Part shown: in pieces, positions 55,068 to 63,712 of the stretch
How positions within the stretch are numbered: the stretch's first letter is position 1
Layout: every line of letters begins with the position of its first letter
NCBI RefSeq assembly: GCF_030812885.1
Contig: NZ_JAUSTO010000008.1
Span: 84,105 to 148,104, forward strand
DNA: 64,000 bases
Source of the DNA: Moryella indoligenes
GTDB lineage: Bacteria > Bacillota > Clostridia > Lachnospirales > Lachnospiraceae
Reading direction: 5' to 3'
Program-made: the position numbers and the translations under genes
Notes under the pieces: generated by a model
What the model saw: only the letters and a program-made list of their open reading frames with translations
Told to the model about the DNA's origin: nothing
Databases searched by the model: none

Positions 55068-56483
55068 ATGGGTGGAATATTTGCATCGGCACTGAAGGAA
55101 GACTGTGTATTTGATCTGTTCTTCGGAACAGACTATCACTCCCACCTCGGCACAAGACGCGCCGGCATGGCAGTATATGGAAAGGACGGCTTTGACCGCG
55201 CCATCCACAATATAGAGAACAGCCCCTTTCGCACCAAATTTGAAAACGACGTCAAAAAAATGCAGGGGTATATGGGAATCGGATGTATCTCCGATTATGA
55301 TCCTCAGCCTCTCATCGTCCGTTCCCATCACGGCACCTACGCCCTCACCACAGTGGGACGCATCAATAACAGCAATACTCTGTCGGAGCACATCCTGCGG
55401 CGCGGCGGAACCCAGTTTCTCGAAATGAGCGGCGGAAATATCAACGCCACTGAACTCGTCGCCGCACTCATCAACGAAAAAGATAACCTCATTGAGGGCA
55501 TACGCTACGCACAGGAGATCATCGACGGCTCCCTGACCCTCATGCTGCTCACTCCGCAGGGTATCTATCTGTCCCGCGACAGACTCGGCAGAACACCTCT
55601 CGTCATCGGAAAAAAAGAAGAGGGCTTCTGTGCCTCGTTTGAGTCCTTTGCTTATCTGAATCTCGGCTATGAACACTTTCGCGAGCTGGGCCCCGGGGAA
55701 GTCGCAGTCATGACTCCGGACGGCGTGACCACGCTCTCCGCGCCGGGAAAAAAGATGCGCATCTGCACCTTCCTCTGGGTCTACTACGGCTATCCCTCAT
55801 CCAGCTATGAGGGCATCTCCGTCGAGGCTATGCGTGTCCGCTGCGGGCAGCTTCTGGCCCGCCGGGATCAGATGAGCTCTGCCGATATCGACAGTGTCGC
55901 GGGCGTTCCCGACTCCGGAACCGCGCATGCCGTGGGCTATGCCAACGAATCCGGAGTGCCCTTCTCCCGCCCCTTTATCAAGTATACCCCGACCTGGCCG
56001 CGCTCCTTCATGCCGACCATGCAGAACAAGCGCGCGCTCATCGCAAAGATGAAGCTCATTCCAGTACACGAGCTCATCGAGGGACAGCGTCTGCTTCTTA
56101 TTGATGACTCGATTGTCCGGGGCACACAGCTGCGCGAGACGACAGAATTTCTGTATCACAGCGGCGCGAAGGAGGTGCATGTGCGTCCCGCATGTCCCCC
56201 GCTGATCTTCGGCTGCAAGTATATCAGCTTTTCGCGCTCCTCCTCGGAGATGGAGCTCATCACCCGCCGCACCATCAAGGAAGTGGAGGGGGAGCAGGTC
56301 TCCCGGGAGCTGCTCTACGACTACGCCAATCCAGACTCCGAGCGCTACCACCACATGCTGGAGCGGCTCTGCAGGCAGCTGGGCTTCACCAGCCTCCGCT
56401 ACAATCGCCTGGACGATATGCTCGCGGCAGTCGGCCTCCCGACAGACCAGCTCTGCACCTACTGCTGGAGCGGCAGAGAATAA
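55068..56483 (+). CDS. PurF-like amidophosphoribosyltransferase homologue lacking the N-terminal Cys
   Basis: The 471-residue protein has both PurF domains: an N-terminal Ntn amidotransferase-like domain (DYHSHLGTRRAGMAVYG, LLTPQGIYLSRDRLGRTPLVIG) and a phosphoribosyltransferase domain (VAGVPDSGTAHAVGYANESG, PRPP loop LLLIDDSIVRGTQL at about 343-356). Cysteines matching the Fe-S ligands of Bacillus PurF are kept, roughly C233, C376 or C383, C463 and C466. But the protein starts MGGIFA where PurF has MCGIFG, so the glutamine-cleaving Cys is Gly. It may use ammonia, a partner enzyme, or have a regulatory role. It is transcribed alone. Confidence 0.85.
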   Translation: MGGIFASALKEDCVFDLFFGTDYHSHLGTRRAGMAVYGKDGFDRAIHNIENSPFRTKFENDVKKMQGYMGIGCISDYDPQPLIVRSHHGTYALTTVGRINNSNTLSEHILRRGGTQFLEMSGGNINATELVAALINEKDNLIEGIRYAQEIIDGSLTLMLLTPQGIYLSRDRLGRTPLVIGKKEEGFCASFESFAYLNLGYEHFRELGPGEVAVMTPDGVTTLSAPGKKMRICTFLWVYYGYPSSSYEGISVEAMRVRCGQLLARRDQMSSADIDSVAGVPDSGTAHAVGYANESGVPFSRPFIKYTPTWPRSFMPTMQNKRALIAKMKLIPVHELIEGQRLLLIDDSIVRGTQLRETTEFLYHSGAKEVHVRPACPPLIFGCKYISFSRSSSEMELITRRTIKEVEGEQVSRELLYDYANPDSERYHHMLERLCRQLGFTSLRYNRLDDMLAAVGLPTDQLCTYCWSGRE

Positions 56484-56519
56484 TCTATTAGCAGCTCTGC
56501 ACTGCAAATATAGAAATGG

Positions 56520-56557
56520 GCCATAGCGGACGCGCTGAAAACAGCACGGGCTATGGC
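56520..56557 (+). terminator. Possible terminator after the PurF-like gene
   Basis: GCCATAGC (56520-56527) pairs with GCTATGGC (56550-56557), 36 bp after the stop; the T-run is poor. A second hairpin, GGCCGGA/TCCGGCC at 56650-56675, lies further on. Apart from these, the 401-bp gap to 56884 shows no gene. Confidence 0.4.
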
Positions 56558-56884
56558 TCATTTGCGCTCACGAGTAAATATTCTCATGAGTAAGAGACAG
56601 AAGGCATTGGGAGGCCGTCTGCGGACTTTTCCTGCCTGAAATGGGAGGAGGCCGGACACCCTGAGGTATCCGGCCAAAGTATATGAAAAAAAGTATTGGC
56701 AGCTGCGTTATTCGCTTGCTGTGATTACAATATACTGAAGAATCGTGTTCTTTTCATGTTGCCTGCGTAAATGTTCTTTGAACAGAATATGAATAAACTA
56801 TGTCTGCCTGAATAGCCTTTGTAACTCCTCCATGTACATGATCCGCCTCCCGTCTGTGAGTCCTCAGTCTATGGCGATGAAGCA

Positions 56885-58300
56885 TTATCCTTCAAAGCAT
56901 TCCTGACTATAGAAGTGTGTGAACTCCCCATAGCGCAGGCCACGTCCGTCAAGTTCCAGCTCTCCCAGTTGATTGTCATAGGGATCGGCGCGGAATTCCG
57001 GCTCCGGAAAACCAGTCTCTCCCATGAAGCGTACATTTGCCGCCACACGCCACGGATCTATATTTCCAAAGTAAAAGCGATGCATCGCCTCATCTCCGCG
57101 GCGCCATGCCGCTCCGCCATATGAGAGATCTACCGCACGCCACCCATATTGCTCCGTGTAGAAGCGCGTCCAGTCGTGCGCACCGATGAAGCCCGGTTCT
57201 GTCTTAAGACCACTCTCCCAGTGTGCGGGGATGCCCGCCGCCTCACAGAGTGAGAGGAAGAGCAGTGCCTGAATGCCACAGTCGCCGACGCGGTCTGAGG
57301 CACAGCGCTCCGCCATTCTGTCCAGGCAGAAGTAGGAGGGCATGAAGCTGTAGCGCACCTGCTCCGTAATAAAATCATAGAAGCGCTTTGCCTTGCACAG
57401 CGGCTCTGTCACGCCTTCTGTGAGCCGCCCAGCAAGCGTACGGATGTATGCACTTTCCGGGAATGGAAGCGGGTGCGCTGTCTCCTCCACAGTTTCAGGC
57501 CCTACTTCCTCTGCTCTCTCCTGCCCGCTCCTATAGATATCCCCGCTTCCCGCCTGCATAGTCTCAGCAATTCCATATATATCCTGATACTGTTCTGTAT
57601 GCAGGAGACTGTATTGCAGCGTGAAGTCATGGTTCTCCTGTAAGCTCTCCTCCCAGAAGACAACTCTCTGCTCCGCATCTGCTGCTCCGGCCTGTCCACC
57701 TGCACTCAGGGTCTCAAGCTGAATGTCGCTCTGCTCCGCTGTGACGCGCACCAGCGGGAGTGAGGCCCGAAGCACGGCTCCTCCCCGATACAGGCTGTCA
57801 TTCAGGCGCAGTCCGGCGCGCACACGAAGACGCACAGAGAATTCCCCACTGCACCGCATTTTCTCCGCGCTTTTCTGTAATAGCGACCAGTCACTGCCCG
57901 GGATCAGGTGTCCCTGCTTGGCTGCCTCTCCGGCAAAGTAAGGATCCGTCTTGCAGAGGGAGTCAAAAAAGCGGCCGAAATAATGCGGCTCCCCCTCCAG
58001 ATATCTCCAGAGTATTCGCCCCTCTGCGACCAAGGCATCGAAGCGCTCTTCAGCGAAATCCGGGATATAGCGCCGCATCAGCTTCAGCGCTTCCCCCCGC
58101 GTATACGGATATTCCCCCGGCAGACGGCGCAGTATCTCCTGCTCTGCATAAAACCGCTGCTTTTCCTCCGGGGAGCGCTCCGCTGATTCCATGAGATGCC
58201 TGAGACAGACCTCTGCCTCTGCAAGATTTCCTCTCTCCTTCAGCCGCTCCACCGCACTCGGAAGCGGTATATACATATACCGAAATATATTTTTGCTCAT
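56885..58300 (-). CDS. Transglutaminase-like domain protein
   Basis: From MSKNIFRYMYIPLPSAVERL, preceded by a GAGGTG site, the protein has 471 residues and no signal peptide. The C-terminal third is a transglutaminase-like (papain-fold) domain with the catalytic Cys in VGDCGIQALLFLSLCEAAGIPA, the His in IGAHDWTRFY and the Asp in WRAVDLSYGG. The N-terminal two thirds are helical and then beta-rich, and are not recognised. Such proteins can be peptidases or cell wall peptide enzymes. It follows the DUF819-epimerase-dipeptidase genes on the same strand. Confidence 0.8.
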   Translation of the reverse strand: MSKNIFRYMYIPLPSAVERLKERGNLAEAEVCLRHLMESAERSPEEKQRFYAEQEILRRLPGEYPYTRGEALKLMRRYIPDFAEERFDALVAEGRILWRYLEGEPHYFGRFFDSLCKTDPYFAGEAAKQGHLIPGSDWSLLQKSAEKMRCSGEFSVRLRVRAGLRLNDSLYRGGAVLRASLPLVRVTAEQSDIQLETLSAGGQAGAADAEQRVVFWEESLQENHDFTLQYSLLHTEQYQDIYGIAETMQAGSGDIYRSGQERAEEVGPETVEETAHPLPFPESAYIRTLAGRLTEGVTEPLCKAKRFYDFITEQVRYSFMPSYFCLDRMAERCASDRVGDCGIQALLFLSLCEAAGIPAHWESGLKTEPGFIGAHDWTRFYTEQYGWRAVDLSYGGAAWRRGDEAMHRFYFGNIDPWRVAANVRFMGETGFPEPEFRADPYDNQLGELELDGRGLRYGEFTHFYSQECFEG

Positions 58301-58346
58301 CTCGTGACACCTCTTCTTATCTAAATTCGCTCCGAACTGCAAAGGA

Positions 58347-58365
58347 CTGCCCGCAATGCGGGCAG
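58347..58365 (-). terminator. Stem-loop after the DUF819 gene
   Basis: CTGCCCGC (58347-58354) pairs with GCGGGCAG (58358-58365), followed on the minus strand by TCCTTTG. It may partly end transcription before the transglutaminase-like gene. Confidence 0.5.
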
Positions 58366-58507
58366 CCCGAAGCTGTCATCTCGTCTGCTGGCTCGATGTC
58401 ACAGCTATCCAGTTTCGTGCGGCATCAACGATTCTCTTCCCGGTGCAGGCAATGCTCCGGTTAAAGCCCGGCTTGTGCCAGCATTACCCTCGTCCTGATC
58501 ACGGAAC

Positions 58508-59686
58508 TCACAGGAAGAGTTGCAGCAGTGCACCCATGCCAAGCCCCAGGAAGTTTCCGACTGCTGCGCCGAGCACTCCCATCAGTACGCCGATTCCGGC
58601 GTAAGAGGCGTCATAGGCAGAGGCCACAATCGGCGCTGAAGCGGAACCGCCGATATTGGCGAGCGATGCCGTGGAGACCATGCAGAGATCCCAGTGAAAA
58701 ACTTTTGAGAGCAGATACATGAGAATCACATGAATGGCCAGGATGAAGAGGCCGTATACCACCCACATCGGTGCTGAGAGGAGATCCACCACGGAAGCGG
58801 TGGAAGCAAGCAGCGAAACAACTGTATAGAGGTATACATTGGAGAGCTCCTCAACTGCCGGAAGCTTGCCCAGCGGAGTGCCCGCACAGATCAGTCCCAG
58901 AATACTGACAAAAACCGTGGTAAGAGTTCCCTTATCAAACATTCCAAGCCCCACTGCGGTGAGCGCAGCATTGCAGTTTTTTCCTACCATCTGGGAGATC
59001 GCGGACACTATGAGGGAGAGCCCAATGAGGAATATCCAGTCTGCACTTGTCGCGGTCTTCTTCTCCTTCGCGACCTCTGCATTTGCACTCTCTGCGATTG
59101 CCTGAAGCATGGAGGTATCTGCCTTTACGGCGCTGTTCCAGCGGCCTGCGTACTTCACAGCGAGCAGCAGCAGAGCAATCCACACGGAGTAGCACACGGT
59201 ATCCAGCGCCAGCGCACAGCTGTAGGCACCTGCATCAACCGGAAGCGCCGCCTGCATGGCCGCCATATTTGCGGAGCCGCCAACCCAGGAGGCATAGAGC
59301 GCTGCAACGGCGCCCCAGGTATCACTTCCCAGCATCCCCTTGAAAATCGGATAACCGACAAGAAAGCCCACGGCCAGCGTCACCGAGCAGCCGAAGAAGA
59401 TCGCCACCATGCGGCCGCCGAGCTTCGAGAGCTTCTTGAAATCGCAGCGCAGCAGCATGACAAAGATCATGGCATAGAGGATGTTATTCTTCAGCGCAGA
59501 ATATGCTGTGGAGCACGCCTCGGAATTGTAGAGCCCCATGGTGCAGAAAACCATGTTGAGCACATAGATCCAGACAAGCGGCGGCACCAGATTGAAGATT
59601 TTTGCCTTTGTCTTCTTCTCAAGAAACAACAGCGCTCCAGCCAGAAAAATAAGAAACGCAATGTAGGTGAATCCGTTCGTAATCAT
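58508..59686 (-). CDS. DUF819 family membrane protein (YjcL-like)
   Basis: The 392-residue protein has about ten hydrophobic segments and the DUF819 signatures LYASWVGGSANMAAMQ near residue 135 and TASLANIGGSASAPIVASAY near 345. The paired GGSANM/GGSASAP motifs suggest an inverted-repeat carrier. Its substrate is unknown. Its place after a dipeptide epimerase and a dipeptidase suggests that it moves a dipeptide or amino acid. Confidence 0.88.
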   Translation of the reverse strand: MITNGFTYIAFLIFLAGALLFLEKKTKAKIFNLVPPLVWIYVLNMVFCTMGLYNSEACSTAYSALKNNILYAMIFVMLLRCDFKKLSKLGGRMVAIFFGCSVTLAVGFLVGYPIFKGMLGSDTWGAVAALYASWVGGSANMAAMQAALPVDAGAYSCALALDTVCYSVWIALLLLAVKYAGRWNSAVKADTSMLQAIAESANAEVAKEKKTATSADWIFLIGLSLIVSAISQMVGKNCNAALTAVGLGMFDKGTLTTVFVSILGLICAGTPLGKLPAVEELSNVYLYTVVSLLASTASVVDLLSAPMWVVYGLFILAIHVILMYLLSKVFHWDLCMVSTASLANIGGSASAPIVASAYDASYAGIGVLMGVLGAAVGNFLGLGMGALLQLFL

Positions 59687-59758
59687 AGTCGACCCCCTGC
59701 TTCTATTCTCTTTTTCTTTTGTTTAATCACAAGCCAGTCCTTAGCTCTTCCCAGACAC

Positions 59759-60850
59759 TCAGTCCAGATAGCGCAGTCCTTCCACACCGCGGATACCCAT
59801 TCCGGCCTCATCAGAGACCGTGATCTGCTTTTCCTCAAACAGCGCGCCTCCAAGGATCGGATCCTCGCTGCAGAGCACAGGACCATCCAGATCAATACGG
59901 GTGAAAATCTGCTTTGCGCAGGCAAGCTCCACCGCCGCGTTCACGGAAATCTTGGCCTCCAGCATGCAGCCGATCATGCATTCTACACCATATATCTCTG
60001 CCGCTGAGGCAATCTTCAGCGCATTGTAGATGCCTCCGCACTTCATGAGCTTGATATTGATGAGGTCTGCGGCCCGCTGCTCCAGCACCTTCATCGCGTC
60101 GCGTGGCGAGAACACACTCTCATCCGCAAGTACAGGCACATAGCTGTGATCCGTCACATATTTCAGCCCTTCCAGATCGTAGGCCTTGACCGGCTGCTCC
60201 ACGAATTCAAGCTTCAGCCCCTGCTCCTGCATCTGATTCAGGATGCGCACCGCCTGCTTCGGCTGCCACGCCTGATTCGCATCGATTCGAAGACATATCT
60301 CATCGCCCACTGCCTGACGCACTGCCCGCAGACGCTCCACATCCAGCGTCGGGTTCGCACCGACCTTGATCTTCAGGCAGTCATAGCCTCGTTCGATCGC
60401 ATGAACAGCGTCTCTCGCCATCTCCTCCGGCGCATTCACGCTGATGGTGATATCCGTCACAATGCGGTTTCGCGCACCGCCCAGCAGCTTATAGACAGGA
60501 ACTCTATACAGCTGGCCGTACAGATCCCAGAGCGCCATATCTGCCGCGGCCTTCGCACTGCTGTTTCCGACCACACAGCTCTGGATGAGCTGCATTACAT
60601 CCTCAAAATCATCCACATCCCTGCCGAGCAGGTTGGGAATGATATGCTCCTTCAGCGCCCCGATGATGGCTCCGGTCGTGTGCCCGGTCACAGCTCCCGT
60701 CGGTGGGGCCTCGCCGTAGCCTACCGCCCCTGTGTCGGTATGTACCTCGAGTATGATATCCTCCACGCTCTTCACTGTGCGAAGCGCCGTCTTAAACGGT
60801 ACCCGCAGCGGCACTGAGATGGCCCCGAGTCGTATTGCTGTAATTTTCAT
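59759..60850 (-). CDS. Dipeptide epimerase, enolase superfamily (L-Ala-D/L-Glu epimerase type)
   Basis: From MKITAIRLGAISVPLRVPFKT the product has 363 residues. The acid/base pair is seen as K-x-K in YDCLKIKVG and the second Lys in LINIKLMKCGG. Metal ligands are in LRIDANQAW (Asp), LEFVEQPV (Glu) and PVLADESVF (Asp). A DxD motif in RIDLDGPV matches the dipeptide-amine site of Ala-Glu epimerases. It would convert L-Ala-D-Glu from peptidoglycan to L-Ala-L-Glu for the dipeptidase encoded upstream. Confidence 0.9.
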   Translation of the reverse strand: MKITAIRLGAISVPLRVPFKTALRTVKSVEDIILEVHTDTGAVGYGEAPPTGAVTGHTTGAIIGALKEHIIPNLLGRDVDDFEDVMQLIQSCVVGNSSAKAAADMALWDLYGQLYRVPVYKLLGGARNRIVTDITISVNAPEEMARDAVHAIERGYDCLKIKVGANPTLDVERLRAVRQAVGDEICLRIDANQAWQPKQAVRILNQMQEQGLKLEFVEQPVKAYDLEGLKYVTDHSYVPVLADESVFSPRDAMKVLEQRAADLINIKLMKCGGIYNALKIASAAEIYGVECMIGCMLEAKISVNAAVELACAKQIFTRIDLDGPVLCSEDPILGGALFEEKQITVSDEAGMGIRGVEGLRYLD

Positions 60851-60970
60851 GACTCTCTCCCTCCTTTTTCCTGCTCCGGTATCCACAGACAGCCTGAGTA
60901 AATATACGCCGTCCCATTCCCATGTGCGTGTGAAACCGGAGTCAGTCTCTGTTCAATTGTCTGTATCGCT

Positions 60971-62359
60971 TTATTTTGCAAGCCGATACATTGCCTCCGC
61001 GTAGATCTGCGTATTCTGCACAAGCCGTTCGATCTCCATGTACTCATCCGGCTTGTGCTCCCGGACCACATCCCCCGGAAAGATGGGGCCAAAGGCCACT
61101 GTATTCGGAATGCACTTCGCATAGGTCCCGCCGCCTATGCTCTTCGCCTCACCCGGAAGGCCTGTCATCTCCGTATAAACAGAGAGCAATGTCTTCACCG
61201 GCTCCTGATCTGCCGCGACATAGAGGCTTGCCTTATGAAGCTGATTCTTCATCGTGAAGCCCACCGTCTCAAACGCCTCGCGAAGCTTCGGCTCACAGTC
61301 CTCATAGCACTTTGTCACCGGATAGCGATAATTCAGGCGAAGCGTGAGCGCATGTGCATCTCCCTCCGCGACGCCGAGATTTAAAGTCAGCGCGCCGGAC
61401 GGCTCATCCGTCATGGCAATACCCAGCGCGGTTCCGTCCGTCTCCATCCCGAGCTTCTCCGCGACAAAACGGATTCCCTCCGCGAGCTTTTCTGTGCTGA
61501 GCGGAAGCTTTGTCAGAAATATCATCAGCCGTCCGATGGCATTCTCGCCGTCCTGCGGAAACGCTCCGTGTGCACTCAGCCCCTCCGCCGTGATGCGAAC
61601 GCCTCGCTCTGTGCGCTCTGTGCGAATCTTCTCCGCCTGCATTTTACAGATCTGCTCCGCTGTCTCTGCCGGGCAGCTCAGCTCCGCCACTGTCTGAGCC
61701 GGAACGATATTCGGCGCACCGCCGCTCCTAAGAGACAGAAGCTGCACCGGACCGCTCTGTTCATACGAAAGGACATAGTCCTCGTTAATGATTCCCTTCT
61801 CACCATTGATCACCGGGTACTCCGCATCCGGAGTAAAACCGCAGACCGGCAGCTCCCCTCCGTGCGCCCTGTAGTAACTCATATCAGCAGAGCCAGTCTC
61901 CTCATTGGTACCAAAAATCAGGCGTATGCGGCGCTTCAACGGCGCCTTCCCCTCTCTTTCAATATACTCGCGCACTGCCTTCAGGCCATAGAGCGCGGCG
62001 GTGCAGGGTCCCTTATCGTCCATGGAACCGCGTCCATAGATTCTTCCATCGGCAATGATGCCGCCGTAGGGCTCGACTGTCCACCCATCTCCCTCCGGCA
62101 CGACATCGAGATGCGCAAGCACCGCAACCATCTCTTCGCCCTCTCCGTACTCGCAGTAACCGACCTGATTGTCCATATTACAGCTCTTAAATCCCAGCCT
62201 CTCCGCCGTCTCCAATGCGGCATCAAGGCACTCTCTCACCTTGCGGCCGTAGGGCGCATCTGCCTCTGTCTCTCCTCGCACGCTCGGAATTTGAATCAGC
62301 GTCTGAAGGGTCTCCAGCAGTTCATCCTTCTGAAGCTCCGCATACTCCCTTAACTCCAT
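60971..62359 (-). CDS. pepV: M20-family dipeptidase, PepV type
   Basis: The start at MELREYAELQKDELLETL follows GGAGGTGG and gives 462 residues, close to lactobacillal PepV. Zinc ligands and catalytic residues are in VLAHLDVVPEGDGW (His), GRGSMDDKGPC (Asp), FGTNEETGSADM (Glu-Glu) and GFTPDAEYPV (Asp). A lid domain lies at about 190-370. It cleaves dipeptides with a free N terminus. It is the first gene of pepV-epimerase-DUF819-transglutaminase, with a promoter and a leader hairpin just upstream. Confidence 0.92.
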   Translation of the reverse strand: MELREYAELQKDELLETLQTLIQIPSVRGETEADAPYGRKVRECLDAALETAERLGFKSCNMDNQVGYCEYGEGEEMVAVLAHLDVVPEGDGWTVEPYGGIIADGRIYGRGSMDDKGPCTAALYGLKAVREYIEREGKAPLKRRIRLIFGTNEETGSADMSYYRAHGGELPVCGFTPDAEYPVINGEKGIINEDYVLSYEQSGPVQLLSLRSGGAPNIVPAQTVAELSCPAETAEQICKMQAEKIRTERTERGVRITAEGLSAHGAFPQDGENAIGRLMIFLTKLPLSTEKLAEGIRFVAEKLGMETDGTALGIAMTDEPSGALTLNLGVAEGDAHALTLRLNYRYPVTKCYEDCEPKLREAFETVGFTMKNQLHKASLYVAADQEPVKTLLSVYTEMTGLPGEAKSIGGGTYAKCIPNTVAFGPIFPGDVVREHKPDEYMEIERLVQNTQIYAEAMYRLAK

Positions 62360-62370
62360 ATCCACCTCCA

Positions 62371-62416
62371 TAAAGAAAAGAACCCAGCACATCGCAGCCG
62401 CGATTTCACCGGGTTC
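62371..62416 (-). promoter_or_regulatory. Attenuator-like hairpin in the pepV leader
   Basis: GAACCC (62411-62416, minus strand) pairs with GGGTTC (62380-62385), with an inner ATCGC/GCGAT helix, followed by TTTTCTTTA directly before the pepV ribosome site. It is placed to stop or slow transcription before the first codon. The ligand or signal is unknown. Confidence 0.5.
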
Positions 62417-62447
62417 GCCATCTGATCTGCGCTCCAAAACTGGAATT

Positions 62448-62476
62448 ATTATACAATGCCAATATAAATACAGCAA
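62448..62476 (-). promoter_or_regulatory. Sigma-A promoter of the pepV operon
   Basis: TTGCTG (62471-62476) and perfect TATAAT (62448-62453) on the minus strand are 17 bp apart, giving a leader of about 80 nt. Confidence 0.8.
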
Positions 62477-62592
62477 GTTTTTTATGCGTTTTTACAGATA
62501 TTTTGTATCATTGTAGCTCTGTCATGTAATAGAAACGCAACAAAGCGACAGCAGAAAACAGCAAACCGCGTCAGTGCTATCTGCTTTTTCAG

Positions 62593-62646
62593 AAAAAAGA
62601 GGATGTCCCTCAAGTCATGGTCTTACATGACTTTTGGGACACCCTC
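62593..62646 (-). terminator. Terminator of folT
   Basis: A stem of about 20 bp with few mismatches (62599-62619 with 62626-62646) is followed on the minus strand by TTTTTT, 49 bp after the folT stop. Confidence 0.88.
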
Positions 62647-62694
62647 GATTCCATAGCTGAAGCTAATGATTGAAAAGAAAAACACAAGCTCCGC

Positions 62695-63225
62695 TCAGGC
62701 TCTTCGCTGAGGAAGCGCAAAAATATTTGCAGTAATGCGCTTTGCCGGCCCAAGTATAAACCAGAGCATTGCGACCTCAATCGGGAACATGACCGTGATC
62801 TTCAGGAGGCGCGCCGTCATCACTGCGACAAGGGCTTTACCGTAAAGCATGGAGAGCCACAGCGGATTCAGAATGAGACTTACAATCACCGTCTGCATAA
62901 GATGGGCTGCAACCAGTCTCTTAAGGCTCATCTCCTTGCCGTGAAGTATGCTTCCATAAATAATGCCGGTGACCGCCATACTGATTGTAAAGCCAGGGAA
63001 GAAGGGCCCTGTCGGCTTTGCCAGGTAACCCAGAATATCTGAGAGTGCGCCTACGATACCGCCAATCACCGGGCCAAAAAGCATACCTGTGCAGGCAACC
63101 GGCAAAAAAGCGAAGCGAAGCTCAATCATCTGGGTAATGGGTACCTTGAAAAACCCAAGAACCGTGGCGAGCGCCAGCATCATTGCTGAGGTGGTGAGAA
63201 CTCTGACATCTTTTATTTTGTTCAT
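62695..63225 (-). CDS. folT: ECF transporter S component, folate-specific (FolT)
   Basis: From MNKIKDVRVLTTSAMMLALATV the 176-residue protein has six hydrophobic segments and the S-component pattern ELRFAFLPVACTGMLFGPVIGG / GALSDILGYLAKPTGPFFPGFTIS. The folate assignment rests on the THF riboswitch upstream. It binds folate in the membrane and uses shared EcfA-T energy-coupling subunits encoded elsewhere. The AAGGAGG site and this ATG lie inside the sequestering hairpin; a longer ORF start falls within the riboswitch and is rejected. Confidence 0.92.
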   Translation of the reverse strand: MNKIKDVRVLTTSAMMLALATVLGFFKVPITQMIELRFAFLPVACTGMLFGPVIGGIVGALSDILGYLAKPTGPFFPGFTISMAVTGIIYGSILHGKEMSLKRLVAAHLMQTVIVSLILNPLWLSMLYGKALVAVMTARLLKITVMFPIEVAMLWFILGPAKRITANIFALPQRRA

Positions 63226-63233
63226 AAAAAATT

Positions 63234-63269
63234 CCTCCTTGTGCAGTTTTTCCTTTACTACACAGGAGG
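63234..63269 (-). promoter_or_regulatory. Shine-Dalgarno-sequestering hairpin of the folT riboswitch
   Basis: On the minus strand CCTCCTGTG (63261-63269) can pair with CACAAGGAGG (63234-63243), leaving one bulged A. The paired strand is the folT ribosome site, so the expression platform probably acts on translation. Confidence 0.65.
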
Positions 63270-63291
63270 CACTTATCGTACCAGATATGTA

Positions 63292-63396
63292 GCAGTGGGA
63301 TGCAGTCAAAAAACCGCAAGACCCTCCTCAGGATCTTTTCGTCCCGGTGGCAACTCTCCGTCCTCCGGACACTTAACGCTCTTTGACTTACTCTGC
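63292..63396 (-). promoter_or_regulatory. THF (tetrahydrofolate) riboswitch
   Basis: The minus-strand leader of folT carries the conserved blocks of the THF class I aptamer in order: AGAGTA near the 5' side, GCGTTAAGTGT, an inner GGGACG, GCGGT, and GCATCCC at the 3' side. The ends close as GCAG/CTGC. The 105-nt length and its place before a folT gene agree with known examples in Clostridia. Confidence 0.88.
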
Positions 63397-63412
63397 TTGT
63401 CTTGTTGGTTAT

Positions 63413-63441
63413 AAGCTATCACTCATGAATCCAGCTGTCAA
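63413..63441 (-). promoter_or_regulatory. Promoter of folT
   Basis: Perfect TTGACA (63436-63441) is 17 bp from a weak -10, TAGCTT (63413-63418), on the minus strand. The predicted start is about ten bases before the riboswitch. Confidence 0.5.
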
Positions 63442-63576
63442 GACCGCACAAAACTTCCTTACAAACACCTGCTAAATTGAACATTTCGCTTTATTTTTTG
63501 TTTCTTGAATGTGTTTTTAAATTACAAAGCAAAGTGGAATGATTATTCCATCTAAACGAAAGATTGCTTTTAGAAC

Positions 63577-63617
63577 AAAAAAATAAGAGAAACCCATATA
63601 AATCAATGGTTTCTCTT
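63577..63617 (-). terminator. Terminator of the tRNA-Asn/tRNA-Cys unit
   Basis: A 10-bp stem (63585-63594 with 63608-63617) is followed on the minus strand by a T-run of seven. It lies 12 bp after tRNA-Cys. Between it and the folT promoter the sequence is A+T-rich with no feature seen. Confidence 0.85.
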
Positions 63618-63628
63618 GCTTTTTACAG

Positions 63629-63699
63629 AGGCGACACCGGGATTCGGACCCGGGATCAGGGTTTTGCAGACCCACGCCTTACCACTTGGCTATGTCGCC
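63629..63699 (-). tRNA. tRNA-Cys (anticodon GCA)
   Basis: A 71-nt cloverleaf with acceptor GGCGACA/TGTCGCC, anticodon stem GGGT/ACCC around CTGCAAA, T arm GGGTCCGAATCCC and discriminator T, as expected for tRNA-Cys. CCA is not encoded. Confidence 0.95.
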
Positions 63700-63712
63700 T
63701 TATTAAATAGAG

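Noticed and set aside
55104..55108. Cys13 of the PurF-like protein as the catalytic nucleophile after a propeptide
   Set aside because: The distance from Cys13 to the conserved RRAG region is about 11 residues too short; aligning that region places Gly2 at the Cys1 position.
56484..56884. Short plus-strand peptide ORFs in the gap after the PurF-like gene
   Set aside because: The longest start with AAA-rich codons and a ribosome-like site encodes only 13 residues and has no supporting context.
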